From Planctomycetaceae bacterium (GTDB lineage Bacteria; Planctomycetota; Planctomycetia; Pirellulales; UBA1268), in assembly GCA_947449135.1 (NCBI GenBank), contig CANFQO010000025.1, positions 1-38,490 on the forward strand: a DNA stretch of 38,490 nucleotides. Reading direction: 5' to 3'. Made by a program: the position numbers and the translations under genes. Under the pieces are notes generated by a model. It had not been told where the DNA came from, searched no databases, and saw only the letters and a program-made list of their open reading frames with translations. Below, in pieces: positions 6,906 through 15,351 of this stretch; within the stretch, counting starts at the first letter, position 1; the number at the start of each line of letters is the position of its first letter.

Positions 6906-8693
6906 ATGAGCCCCGAGACATTGCTCCAGAATTGGCAGGCGGTCCTGACGGCATGCGTCGTGTTCTGCACTCTTGCCGCGTTGCTCTTTGGCCAACGCGG
7001 CCCCGACATGGCGATGATCGGCGGGGTCGTGGTCTTGCTGGCGGCGGGCGTGCTCGCTCCCGATGAGGCACTCAAGGGGATGAGCAACGAGGGCATGATC
7101 ACGGTGGCGGCACTCTTCGTGGTGGCCGCTGCCGTGGAACGGACAGGCGCTCTGGCCGCTCTCGTTGACCGGGCACTCGGACGGCCTGAGTCCCTGGCCT
7201 CGGCCCAGATGCGGACGATGGTCGGCCCGGCGACCCTCTCCGCCTTCATGAACAACACACCCGTGGTGGCCCTGATGGTGCCGGCAATCCGCGACTGGGC
7301 CAAGAAGCACCGGCTGAGCGTGTCGAAACTGCTCATGCCAATGAACGCCGCCGTGGTGCTGGGCGGCCTCTGCACCCTGATCGGCACCAGCACCAACGTC
7401 GTCGTGAGCGGCCTGTTGGCTGCGAAGACAGGCCACCCCCTTGGCATGTTTGAAATCTCGTGGCTCGGTGTGCCGCTCTTGCTGGCCGGCCTTGTGTATC
7501 TCGTCTTCGCCAGCAAATACCTGCTCAAGGATCGGCGGCCTGCGGTCAGCCCGAGCGACGACCCGCGGCAGTATTCGCTCGAGATGCTCGTCGAACAGGG
7601 CAGTCCGCTTGTCGGCCGCTCCATCGAGGAGGCGGGACTGCGCGGCCTCGACGGTCTGTTTCTGATGGAAATCGAACGTGGCGGGCATGTGTTTGCGGCT
7701 GTGTCTCCGACCGAGCGGTTGGAAGCGAACGATCGGCTCGTTTTCGTGGGCGTCGTCGATTCCGTCGTCGAATTGCAGAAGATTCGTGGCCTCCGTCCCG
7801 CCACCGATCAGGTCTTCAAACTCGACGATCCCCGCTCGGAGCGGACGCTGATCGAGGCGGTGGTGTCGAACACGTGCCCGCTGATCGGTCGGACGATTCG
7901 CGAAGGCCGCTTCCGATCGACCTACGACGCGGTGGTGATTGCCGTCGCCCGCAACGGCGATCGGTTGCAGATGAAAATTGGCGACATCACGCTCGAGCCC
8001 GGCGACACGCTCCTGCTGGAGGCGAGCCGGGATTTCGCGGAGCATCAGCGGAGCAACCGCGATTTTTATCTCGTCAGCGCCGTGAGCAACTTCACCCCGC
8101 CTCGGCACGATCACGCCTGGATCGCCTGCACCGTGCTTGCAGCCATGGTGCTCGGGGCGACGCTCGAGCTGGTGCCGATGGTGGCGGCCGCCCTCGTCGC
8201 TGCCGCGATCGTCGTCGCCATGAAATGCATCTCGTCTGACGAGGCGAGGCAATCGATCGAGTGGGAGTCGCTGCTGTTGATCGCGGCGAGCTTCGGCCTG
8301 GCCCGTGCCATGGAGAAGACGGGGCTGGCAGAGGCGATCGCGCAATCGACGATCGCCGCAGCGGGCGACCATCCGCATGTCGTGCTGGCGGCAATCTACT
8401 TCGTGACGATGCTGTTCACCGAATTGATGAGCAACAACGCCGCCGCCGTGCTGACCTTTCCGATTGCCTGGCAGACGGCCACCGATCTGGGCGTCAGCCC
8501 GCTGCCGTTCGTGATGGCGGTGACGGTGGCCGCAAGTTGCGGCTTCGCCACGCCGATGGGCTATCAGACGAACCTGATGATCTACGGCCCTGGCGGCTAT
8601 AAATTCAGCGACTACGTCCGCTTCGGCGGGCCGCTGAATCTGCTGGTGATGGCGATCACGGTGGCGCTGGCGCCGCTGATCTGGCCTTTCTGA
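6906..8693 (+). CDS. SLC13/DASS family permease with two RCK_C (TrkA-C) domains
   Basis: This 595-residue membrane protein has two transmembrane halves flanking a cytosolic insert. The first half carries MNNTPVVALMVP and LCTLIGTSTNVVVSG, and the second MSNNAAAVLTFPIA and GFATPMGYQTNLM. These are the paired hairpin signatures of the divalent anion:sodium symporter family. The insert (about 222-392) contains two RCK_C modules, each opening with a VGRSI/IGRTI motif and ending in an LEANDRL/LEPGDTL turn. DASS proteins of this architecture include sulfate transporters and the algal SAC1/SLT group. A sulfate role is plausible given the cys operon 620 bases downstream but is inferred. The start MSPETLLQNW is chosen because hydrophobic segments follow at once; upstream in-frame codons are Pro/Arg-rich. 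No clear ribosome site is seen. Confidence 0.9.
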   Translation: MSPETLLQNWQAVLTACVVFCTLAALLFGQRGPDMAMIGGVVVLLAAGVLAPDEALKGMSNEGMITVAALFVVAAAVERTGALAALVDRALGRPESLASAQMRTMVGPATLSAFMNNTPVVALMVPAIRDWAKKHRLSVSKLLMPMNAAVVLGGLCTLIGTSTNVVVSGLLAAKTGHPLGMFEISWLGVPLLLAGLVYLVFASKYLLKDRRPAVSPSDDPRQYSLEMLVEQGSPLVGRSIEEAGLRGLDGLFLMEIERGGHVFAAVSPTERLEANDRLVFVGVVDSVVELQKIRGLRPATDQVFKLDDPRSERTLIEAVVSNTCPLIGRTIREGRFRSTYDAVVIAVARNGDRLQMKIGDITLEPGDTLLLEASRDFAEHQRSNRDFYLVSAVSNFTPPRHDHAWIACTVLAAMVLGATLELVPMVAAALVAAAIVVAMKCISSDEARQSIEWESLLLIAASFGLARAMEKTGLAEAIAQSTIAAAGDHPHVVLAAIYFVTMLFTELMSNNAAAVLTFPIAWQTATDLGVSPLPFVMAVTVAASCGFATPMGYQTNLMIYGPGGYKFSDYVRFGGPLNLLVMAITVALAPLIWPF

Positions 8694-8700
8694 CTTCACG

Positions 8701-8727
8701 AAAAACACGACTTCGTGTCGTTTTTTC
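8701..8727 (+). terminator. Rho-independent terminator after the SLC13 gene
   Basis: An ACGAC/GTCGT stem around TTCGT is flanked by AAAAA on the left and TTTTTT on the right, eight bases after the permease stop. The flanking A and T runs extend the pairing after one mismatch, and the T-run gives a canonical intrinsic terminator. Confidence 0.75.
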
Positions 8728-8730
8728 TTT

Positions 8731-8856
8731 GCAAACACTGTTTGCTGGTACTGCGCATGGCATCCTGCCATGCAGATCGAAGACAACGCTCACCATCCTG
8801 CCGCCATGACAGGCGGATGCCTGTCTGTAGCTAGTGCTTGGGCGACCTCCGGTCGC
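8731..8856. repeat. Cluster of four short perfect inverted repeats
   Basis: Directly after the terminator come GCAAAC-act-GTTTGC (8731-8745), GCATGGC-atcct-GCCATGC (8755-8773), ACAGGC-ggat-GCCTGT (8809-8824) and GCGACC-tcc-GGTCGC (8842-8856). Each has a 6-7 bp perfect stem and a 3-5 base loop. They lead into the dispersed repeat at 8899. No credible coding sequence spans the region. Confidence 0.7.
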
Positions 8857-8898
8857 TGGTGTTGGAGCGCATCTGAGTTCGCTGTACGACTCGTGAAC

Positions 8899-8991
8899 GG
8901 AGCCGGGGGTCGGGGGAAGCCGAAGCGAGTAGGGCTATCCTGCCCCCGAGTCGGAGGCTTTCACCGCCCCCGGCGGTTTGGGCCGCCAGAC
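8899..8991. repeat. Dispersed intergenic repeat, copy 1
   Basis: This 93-base stretch aligns without gaps to 29039-29131, with 85 identical positions by hand count. It contains TATCCTGCCCCCGAG followed by CGGAGGCTTTCACCGCC, and ends in overlapping GC-rich inverted repeats (ACCGCC/GGCGGT and GGCGG/CCGCC). Identity is lost immediately on both sides. It has no open frame with protein-like content. Confidence 0.85.
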
Positions 8992-9233
8992 AACTCTAAG
9001 GCCGCCATCCAGGCAACCAACGCAAGGCACGCGCAGGAGCCGGTGAATTCTGCGACTCACGAGCGATGTCCGATTCGTCCAAGAGCCTCCCGTAGCAGAA
9101 TCCGCCGGCGACGAGCATGCCGCAGCCGGCGAACCAGTGCGGCCTGTCAGCACCTCTTAAAGACCGTAACGAATAAACACAAATACATATACAGCAAAGA
9201 CTTAAGACACGTACTAAAGAATACATTACTACG

Positions 9234-9262
9234 TTGACGATCATTGTGCTGTCGGATATAAA
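9234..9262 (+). promoter_or_regulatory. Sigma70-type promoter of the sulfate transporter operon
   Basis: TTGACG at 9234-9239 and TATAAA at 9257-9262 are separated by exactly 17 bases, one or two mismatches from consensus. They lie 50 bases upstream of the cysP start and within an A/T-rich stretch (about 9155-9265) that stands out in this GC-rich sequence. Transcription should begin near 9269. No operator palindrome was identified. Confidence 0.7.
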
Positions 9263-9312
9263 CGCTTTTTCCCCAGAACCAGAAACAGTTCGCTCCTGAC
9301 GCGAGGCCAACC

Positions 9313-10383
9313 GTGAACCGCTCCTTCCTGACGCCCGGTCCTTCTTTCCAGCCATTGGCCCAGGCCGTGGTAGTCCTGCTCGCAGCCGCCACCGTCGGCT
9401 GCTCCGGCTCCTCGTCCACCCCCGGGGCGGCAAACCGGCCCGCGGCAATCGAACTGCTCAATGTGTCGTATGACCCGACCCGCGAACTCTACCGCGACAT
9501 CAACGCGGCGTTCGCAAAGCACTACGAGCAGGAACACGGCACACCCGTCACGATCAAGCAGTCACACGCCGCATCGGGCAGCCAGTCACGCGCCGTCATC
9601 GACGGCCTCGATGCCGACGTCGTCACGCTGGCCACCTGGCCCGACGTCGAAGCGGTCGCCAAGTCAGGCCTGCTTCGTCCCGACTGGCAGAACCGTTACG
9701 AGAACGGCTCGATTCCCTACCACTCGGTCGTCGTCTTTGTGGTCCGCAAGGGCAACCCCAAGCAGATCCGCGACTGGGCCGATCTCGACCGCGACGACAT
9801 CTCGATCATCACGCCCAACCCCAAGACGTCGGGCAATGGGAAGTACAGCTTCCTCGCGGCCTGGGGCGCGGCACTCGCGGCGGGCGGCAGCGAGGATGAC
9901 GCGCAGAAGTTTGTCTCGGCGATCTATCGCCGCACCCCCGTGCTCGATACCGGCGCCCGGGCCGCCACCGCCACCTTCTCGCAGAAGGGGATCGGCGACG
10001 TGCACCTGACCTTCGAGCAGGAGGCCCACCTCGAGGTCGACGAATCGAAGGGCGGTCTCGAGATCGTCTATCCAAAGTGTTCGATCCGTGTCGATCCGCC
10101 TGTGGCCGTCGTGGACCAAAACGTCGACCGCAAGGCCTCCCGGCATGCGGCTGAGGCCTACCTCGGTTTCCTCTACTCCCCCGAGGGTCGAGCGATCATT
10201 GCCAAACATCATCTGCGGCCCTGGGGCGACACTCCGCCGCCGCCCGCCGCCGGCGAAACCTGGCCCGCTATTGAGACCTTCGACATCGCATTCGTCGCTG
10301 GCGACTGGAACAACGCCATGAAGAAGTTCTTCGGCGAAGGCGGCGTGTTCGAAGCCATCTACCAGCCCCACACCGGAAACTAG
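9313..10383 (+). CDS. cysP: Sulfate ABC transporter substrate-binding lipoprotein
   Basis: This 356-residue protein is the sulfate/thiosulfate-binding component of the importer encoded by the next three genes. It has the family signatures LLNVSYDPTRELY, ASGSQSRAVIDGLDADVVTLA, NPKTSGNGKYSFLAAWG and DVHLTFEQEA. A hydrophobic signal segment precedes TVGC (C30), a near-lipobox, so the mature protein is probably tethered to the cytoplasmic membrane. The start is GTG; no ATG lies between the promoter and the signal sequence in this frame. It is the first gene of the operon, behind the promoter at 9234. Sbp and CysP cannot be told apart by inspection, so thiosulfate specificity is open. Confidence 0.93.
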   Translation: MNRSFLTPGPSFQPLAQAVVVLLAAATVGCSGSSSTPGAANRPAAIELLNVSYDPTRELYRDINAAFAKHYEQEHGTPVTIKQSHAASGSQSRAVIDGLDADVVTLATWPDVEAVAKSGLLRPDWQNRYENGSIPYHSVVVFVVRKGNPKQIRDWADLDRDDISIITPNPKTSGNGKYSFLAAWGAALAAGGSEDDAQKFVSAIYRRTPVLDTGARAATATFSQKGIGDVHLTFEQEAHLEVDESKGGLEIVYPKCSIRVDPPVAVVDQNVDRKASRHAAEAYLGFLYSPEGRAIIAKHHLRPWGDTPPPPAAGETWPAIETFDIAFVAGDWNNAMKKFFGEGGVFEAIYQPHTGN

Positions 10384-10390
10384 GTAGCCC

Positions 10391-11239
10391 ATGACCGCAC
10401 ACGACGCTGTCCTCCGATCCCCACGCCGACGCTCCGTGCTGCCCGGATTTGGCATCAGCGCCGCCATCACGTCGGTGATGATCACGGCGCTCGTGATCAT
10501 CCCACTGGCGGTGCTGGCCCTGCGGGCGGCCTCGCTCGGACCGGCTGAGTTTCTCGCGGCAGCCTGGACGCCCCGGGCCCGCGCGGCCTACGCGGTGTCG
10601 CTGGGGGCGTCGCTGACTGCGGCGATCATCAGTTCCCTCTGCGGACTGCTGGTCGCTTGGGTGCTCGTGCGGATCGACTTTCCCGGACGGCGGTTGCTCG
10701 ATGCGCTGGTGGATGTGCCGCTGGCACTGCCCACCGCGGTTGCCGGGCTCGTTTACTCGACGCTCTATGTGGAGCGCGGCTGGCTGGGTCGGTTCCTCGT
10801 GCCGCTGGGCATTCACGGCGCGTACTCGTGGCTGGGCATCGTGCTCGTGCTCGTGTTCGTGAGCCTGCCCTTCGCGATTCGCGTCGTGCAACCGGTGCTA
10901 GAGAGCCTTGACCACGACACTGAGGAGGCGGCGAGGATGCTCGGCGCCTCCCGCGTGCAGACCTTTCTCCAGGTGATCTTCCCGGCCATCTTCCCGGCGG
11001 TGCTCACGGGGTTTGCATTGGCGTTGGCCCGGGCGCTCGGTGAATACGGTTCGGTCGTCTTCATTTCGGGCAACATGCCCTTCAAGACCGAAATTGCCCC
11101 GGTGCTGATCGTGTCGCGGCTGGAGGAATTTGCCTATGCGGAGGCGACCGCCATCGCCGTCGTGTTGCTGGCGATGTCGATCAGCCTCCTGATCGTCGTC
11201 AATTGGCTGCAGCAGCGGGTTGCCCGTAACGCCCAGTAA
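10391..11239 (+). CDS. cysT: Sulfate ABC transporter permease CysT (CysU)
   Basis: The 282-residue inner-membrane protein starts 8 bases after the cysP stop. It has about six transmembrane segments and the binding-protein-dependent permease fold: VDVPLALPTAVAGLVY near 110-125, and the EAA loop EEAARMLGASRVQTFLQVIFP that contacts the ATPase. GEYGSVVFISGNMP is typical of the CysT/ModB branch. It forms the translocation channel with CysW. Confidence 0.94.
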   Translation: MTAHDAVLRSPRRRSVLPGFGISAAITSVMITALVIIPLAVLALRAASLGPAEFLAAAWTPRARAAYAVSLGASLTAAIISSLCGLLVAWVLVRIDFPGRRLLDALVDVPLALPTAVAGLVYSTLYVERGWLGRFLVPLGIHGAYSWLGIVLVLVFVSLPFAIRVVQPVLESLDHDTEEAARMLGASRVQTFLQVIFPAIFPAVLTGFALALARALGEYGSVVFISGNMPFKTEIAPVLIVSRLEEFAYAEATAIAVVLLAMSISLLIVVNWLQQRVARNAQ

Positions 11240-11287
11240 CCACGACCCGCACCTGCACTGAATCCTCACCACACATCACGGACGATC

Positions 11288-12211
11288 ATGTCAAAGCCAA
11301 CCATCACCTCCGCTCATCCTCTCACGCACGGCCTACTTGTCGCCGCGGCGACTGGCATCGTCGGTCTGCTGATCGTCGTGCCACTGGCGAGCGTCTTTGC
11401 CGAGGCCTTTGCCGAGGGGCCGGCCGCATGGTGGCGGGCGCTTGCCCATGATCCCGACACCCGGCACGCCATCTGGCTCTCACTGACTGTGGCCCCACTC
11501 GCCGTAGCGATCAACACCGTCTTCGGCGTCGCTACGGCCTGGCTCGTGTCACGATTCCGGTTCCCTGGGCGTTCGCTGTTGATCACGCTCTGCGATGTGC
11601 CCTTCTCGGTCTCACCCGTTGTGGCGGGTCTGGCGCTGGTCCTGATTTTTGGCCGGCAGGGGCTCCTCGGGCCGACGCTCGAATCGCTCGGTTGGAAGGT
11701 GATCTTCTCCTGGCCCGGTCTGGTGCTGGCTACCACGTTCGTGACACTGCCGCTGGTCGTCCGGGAACTCATCCCGGTGATGGAGGCAATTGGCCCGGAA
11801 GAGGAACTGGCAGCCGTCAGCCTGGGGGCCAGCGGCTGGCAGGTGTTCACCAGGGTCACGTTGCCCAACATCCGCTGGGCACTGCTGCACGGCATTGTGC
11901 TGGCCAACGCGCGTGCCATGGGTGAATTCGGCGCGGTCTACGTCGTCAGCGGCCACATCGCCGGCGCGACCGACACCATGCCGCTCCGCGTCGAAAAGCT
12001 GTTCCAGGAATACCGCACACCCGCCTCGATGGCGGTGGCGAGCGTGCTGGCCGGACTGGCCCTCATCACGCTTGTGGCCAAGGTCGTGATCGAACGCCGG
12101 CTGGAGGCTGAGGCCCGCGAACTCGAGGCCGCCCGCTCCCTCCCCGACACACTCGATACCACGCCGCTCGACACCGGCTTCAGCACTGCCACGAAAGGCC
12201 TGACCTCATGA
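11288..12211 (+). CDS. cysW: Sulfate ABC transporter permease CysW
   Basis: This second channel subunit has 307 residues and multiple membrane segments. [21 protein letters not shown] and the EAA-type loop [17 protein letters not shown] are diagnostic of CysW, as is [17 protein letters not shown]. The C-terminus carries a short charged tail of about 35 residues after the last helix. The stop codon overlaps the cysA start in ATGA, so the two are translationally coupled. Confidence 0.94.
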   Translation: MSKPTITSAHPLTHGLLVAAATGIVGLLIVVPLASVFAEAFAEGPAAWWRALAHDPDTRHAIWLSLTVAPLAVAINTVFGVATAWLVSRFRFPGRSLLITLCDVPFSVSPVVAGLALVLIFGRQGLLGPTLESLGWKVIFSWPGLVLATTFVTLPLVVRELIPVMEAIGPEEELAAVSLGASGWQVFTRVTLPNIRWALLHGIVLANARAMGEFGAVYVVSGHIAGATDTMPLRVEKLFQEYRTPASMAVASVLAGLALITLVAKVVIERRLEAEARELEAARSLPDTLDTTPLDTGFSTATKGLTS

Positions 12212-13308
12212 GCATTCATATTCGCGGCGTTTCGAAATCATTCGGCACCTTCAAGGCACTCGATAACGTCTCGCTCGACGTGCCGCAGGGCACGCTGTTG
12301 GCACTCCTGGGCCCCTCCGGCTCCGGCAAGACAACGCTCCTGAGGATCATCGCGGGCCTCGAATGGCCCGATTCCGGTCGCATCGAGGAGGACGGCGAGG
12401 ACATCACCGACCGCCACGCCCGGCAGCGGGAGGTGGGCTTCGTGTTTCAGCACTACGCCCTGTTTCGCCACATGAGCGTGTTCGAGAACATCGCCTTCGG
12501 GCTTCGCGTTCGGAAGGCGCCGAAACAGGAAGTCGAGGCAAAGGTCAACGAATTGCTGCATCTCGTGCGGCTCGATGGCCTCGGTGCCCGCAAGCCTGCC
12601 CAACTCTCGGGTGGCCAGCGGCAGCGAGTGGCGCTGGCGCGGGCGTTGGCCATCCGGCCGAAGATACTTCTGCTCGACGAGCCCTTCGGTGCCCTCGATG
12701 CCAAGGTTCGCGTGGAGCTGCGGCAATGGCTACGCCGGCTGCACGACGAGATCGGTATGACGAGCGTGTTCGTCACGCACGACCAGGAAGAGGCGTTTGA
12801 ACTGGCCGACGAGGTGGTCGTGATGAATCACGGCAGGATCGAGCAGCGGGGCACGCCCGAAGAAGTGTTTGAGCATCCGGCCACGCCGTTCGTGATGGAC
12901 TTCCTCGGCAACGTGAACGTCTTCCACGGCCGTGTCGAGAAGGGACAGGCGTTCTGGCACGGCATCCCGATCGACTACCCCGACTATCCGCATTCGCAGG
13001 CCCGACCAGCACGCGTCTACCTCCGCCCGCACGAACTCGACATCGCCCGCGCGGCCGCTGAGCAACCGGGCGGAAACGCTGCGACTGCCGCGGCCGTCAC
13101 GGGCAGCCTGCCGGCCAGCGTGCTGCGAATCGCCCGCAGCGGCGCGATCTCGCGGGTGTCGTGCCGACCCGATGGATCCGACACCGAACTCCACGTCGAC
13201 CTGCCAACTGATACGGCCCGCGATCTGTCTCTACAGCCTGGAGAGCGGGTCACGATCACGCCCCGCAAGGTCCGCGTCTTTCTCCCCGATCCTGAATACG
13301 TCATCTGA
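12208..13308 (+). CDS. cysA: Sulfate ABC transporter ATP-binding protein CysA
   Basis: The 366-residue ATPase energises sulfate import. It shows Walker A GPSGSGKT (35-42), Q-loop FVFQHYALF, signature LSGGQRQR (133-140), Walker B LLLDEP (154-159), D-loop GALD and switch histidine H191. The C-terminal ~120 residues form a TOBE-like regulatory domain containing [10 protein letters not shown], typical of CysA. The start overlaps the cysW stop by four bases. Confidence 0.96.
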   Translation: MSIHIRGVSKSFGTFKALDNVSLDVPQGTLLALLGPSGSGKTTLLRIIAGLEWPDSGRIEEDGEDITDRHARQREVGFVFQHYALFRHMSVFENIAFGLRVRKAPKQEVEAKVNELLHLVRLDGLGARKPAQLSGGQRQRVALARALAIRPKILLLDEPFGALDAKVRVELRQWLRRLHDEIGMTSVFVTHDQEEAFELADEVVVMNHGRIEQRGTPEEVFEHPATPFVMDFLGNVNVFHGRVEKGQAFWHGIPIDYPDYPHSQARPARVYLRPHELDIARAAAEQPGGNAATAAAVTGSLPASVLRIARSGAISRVSCRPDGSDTELHVDLPTDTARDLSLQPGERVTITPRKVRVFLPDPEYVI

Positions 13309-13346
13309 TCTCCCCTTCCTCCTGAGGCCCAAGCCCCGAGCGCGAC

Positions 13347-13562
13347 ATGAGCCATAAACCCAACGACTCCCAGCACCACGAAACCGCCCCTCCAGCCACG
13401 CCTGAGCCCCAGTCCGCACATAACGATGCAGCCTTGAACCGGATTGGGGATGCCCTGCGGGGTCTTCGATACGGGACGGTGCTGGCCATCGTGCAGGACG
13501 GGGTCGTGGTGCAGATCGAGCGGACAGAAAAGACCCGACTCGTCAAAGCAGACCGCTCGTAA
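13347..13562 (+). CDS. YezD family small protein (DUF2292)
   Basis: The 71-residue product has a flexible Pro/Gln/His N-terminus (1-27) followed by the conserved YezD core: IGDALRGLRYGTVLAIVQDG, then VVQIERTEKTRL. YezD/DUF2292 proteins recur next to sulfate uptake and assimilation genes in many bacteria; their molecular role is not established. Here it lies 38 bases after cysA in the same orientation, ahead of the first terminator-like hairpin at 13574, so it is the last gene of the cys operon. Confidence 0.88.
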   Translation: MSHKPNDSQHHETAPPATPEPQSAHNDAALNRIGDALRGLRYGTVLAIVQDGVVVQIERTEKTRLVKADRS

Positions 13563-13573
13563 TTGCTGCCTGC

Positions 13574-13604
13574 ATAAATGATCACCTTTTAAGTAATCAT
13601 TTAT
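13574..13604 (+). terminator. Inverted repeat closing the cys operon
   Basis: ATAAATGAT and ATCATTTAT form a perfect 9-bp A/T-rich stem with a 13-base loop, 12 bases after the yezD stop. The following CGTTTC is only weakly T-rich, so termination is likely but may be inefficient. Confidence 0.5.
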
Positions 13605-13645
13605 CGTTTCTAGTCTTCAGAGACAGCCCAGAATCGCTCAATAAT

Positions 13646-13666
13646 CTTTTTTTGGCCTAAAAAAAG
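13646..13666. terminator. CTTTTTTT / AAAAAAAG hairpin
   Basis: Seven T bases plus C pair with seven A bases plus G around GGCCT. The structure is A/T only and weak as RNA, but it marks an unusually A/T-rich tract (13563-13735) between the cys operon and the prepilin-like gene. It could be a secondary terminator or simply part of a bent promoter-upstream tract. Confidence 0.3.
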
Positions 13667-13692
13667 ACAGAAACAAAATTTAAATCAATTAT

Positions 13693-13720
13693 TTGACCAA
13701 CGTGATCGATTTGATAATAT
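13693..13720 (+). promoter_or_regulatory. Candidate promoter for the DUF1559 gene
   Basis: TTGACC (13693-13698) and TAATAT (13715-13720) are separated by 16 bases and lie within A/T-rich DNA. This would give a leader of about 220 bases before the preferred start at 13948. Within that leader an ATG at 13870 is preceded by GGAGG, so a longer protein or a short upstream translation start is possible. Confidence 0.5.
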
Positions 13721-13947
13721 ATCGACATTGAAGTGCTGAGGCGGCCGGATCGACACAAGAGACTCGTCGCCTCTGCATTCCAAACCGCTGACCCGACCAG
13801 ACGGACAGCAGATCCCGCAAGAGTTGATCGCACCAACGCGACACCGACCGGAATGACCGGAGGAACGCGATGACTCCCCAGAGTCGTTGTTTCCCCTTGA
13901 GCGTCTTTCTTTATCCGGTTGATTCACTTTCCTTCGAGGAGGTTGCC

Positions 13948-15141
13948 ATGTCGATTCTCTCGTTCTCGTCCCTGCGTTCTGCCGCCAAGCGGCAGGGCTT
14001 CACCCTGGTGGAACTCCTGGTGGTGATCGCCATCATCGGCACGCTCGTTGGACTGCTGCTGCCGGCCGTCCAATCGGCCCGCGAGGCTGCCCGCCGGATG
14101 TCGTGCTCAAACAACCTGAAGCAGAACGGCCTGATGATCCATAACTTTGCCAGCGCCAACAGGGAGTCGCTGCCGCATAGCACACGGCAAGCGGATGCAA
14201 CTTCCCCCAAGCGTGTCTCGTGGGTGACGCGCTGCCTGCCCTTCGCGGAAGAGAAGAACCTCTACGACCTTTACGACCAAAGCTCCAGCAGCAACTGGAG
14301 CAGCAGTGTGAACAACTCCGGTGGCACGATTCCGAACATGGTGCTCGCCTTAACCAGGATCCCCGCCCTGGAATGCGCGTCGGATCCAACCTCTGGTACC
14401 GCCTACGACGCTGACCCCGCAACGACGACACAGCCCTTTGCGTACCCCACGGACGGCAGTATCGCCGTGGCGAATGCCGGCAAGACAGGCTTCTCAACCA
14501 ACGGCCTGTTCGTCGCCACGACCGACTATTCTCCGGTCGTGTTCGTTGATCCGAGAACTCCCGGTGCCACCGTGCAGAAGTATGTGCCGAGCACTGGTGC
14601 CGCTCTGCCGAAGACACGGTCAACCACCGACAAGGGTGTTGGTTCTGCGAAAGGCGACGGTGCCATGCCCAAGGACTACACCGGCACGACGAACCACAGG
14701 CTCTCGCAGATCACAGATGGTCTTGCCAACACGTTGCTGCTCATCGAGTCGACAGGCCGGCCGTTCCACTACACCCGCAAGGGAAAAACGGCACCGGGCA
14801 GCGACACCAACGCCCGCGTCAATGGTGGCGGCCATTTCCGCCCGGCGAGCGATATTATCTTCGGCGGGCAATTGGCCACGGGATTGGACGTGGCGTCGGC
14901 TGACGGCGACCCCGCCATCAACATTTCGAACGGCGTTCTTGTCACGTCCCCCAACGACTACAACGGCACCAACTACGGCACGGAAGGCACCTCTGCTCCC
15001 TTTTCGTTCCATGCCGGCGGCGTCGTGAATTCGGTGTTTGCCGACGGATCGGTTCGACCGATCAGCGATGGCGTCTCGATTCGGGTTTTTGCGGCGATCG
15101 TAACCCGGTCCGGTGCCGAGCAAGACAAGCTCGATAATTGA
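13948..15141 (+). CDS. DUF1559 prepilin-type N-terminal methylation protein
   Basis: The 397-residue protein has a 17-residue leader ending KRQG, cleaved before [14 protein letters not shown], with the glutamate at position +5 required for prepilin processing and methylation. It continues into [16 protein letters not shown] and CSNNLKQ and ends in [16 protein letters not shown], the hallmark of DUF1559 (SBP_bac_10). This pseudopilin-like family is hugely expanded in planctomycetes; its function is unknown and it is presumed extracellular or periplasmic. GAGGAGG lies 7 bases before this ATG. An in-frame ATG at 13870, also with GGAGG, would add 26 residues before the leader and is less typical. 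No pilus genes adjoin it. Confidence 0.92.
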   Translation: MSILSFSSLRSAAKRQGFTLVELLVVIAIIGTLVGLLLPAVQSAREAARRMSCSNNLKQNGLMIHNFASANRESLPHSTRQADATSPKRVSWVTRCLPFAEEKNLYDLYDQSSSSNWSSSVNNSGGTIPNMVLALTRIPALECASDPTSGTAYDADPATTTQPFAYPTDGSIAVANAGKTGFSTNGLFVATTDYSPVVFVDPRTPGATVQKYVPSTGAALPKTRSTTDKGVGSAKGDGAMPKDYTGTTNHRLSQITDGLANTLLLIESTGRPFHYTRKGKTAPGSDTNARVNGGGHFRPASDIIFGGQLATGLDVASADGDPAINISNGVLVTSPNDYNGTNYGTEGTSAPFSFHAGGVVNSVFADGSVRPISDGVSIRVFAAIVTRSGAEQDKLDN

Positions 15142-15172
15142 CCAGTTGGATCCGTGTGGTGGGCTCACATTG

Positions 15173-15208
15173 AAAGCCCCGGCCAGGATGGCCGGGGCTT
15201 TCTTTTTT
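15173..15208 (+). terminator. Strong intrinsic terminator
   Basis: AAAGCCCCGGCC pairs with GGCCGGGGCTTT over 12 bp around AGGAT and is followed by CTTTTTT. It sits 31 bases after the DUF1559 stop and is the clearest terminator in the window. Confidence 0.92.
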
Positions 15209-15351
15209 CCCACACGTTTTTCACACGTCCCGCTGGAAAAACCCGCCGATCGGCGGCTGTCGCGATTTTCCCCTATACTCCTGCCAGACCCGTTCCCCGC
15301 GGATGCCCCGCATCCGGCACCTCGTCCTCGAGGTCGGGCAGGATCGTAGGC

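Noticed and set aside
6888-8786. 632-codon open frame antisense to the SLC13 permease gene
   Set aside because: It is a GC-bias shadow. Its translation is His/Arg/Asp-rich with no domain or start signal, while the plus strand has clear family motifs over the same bases.
8770-9237. 155-codon plus frame in the gap before cysP
   Set aside because: It runs through hairpins and the dispersed repeat and shows no protein-like pattern. Better explained as non-coding.
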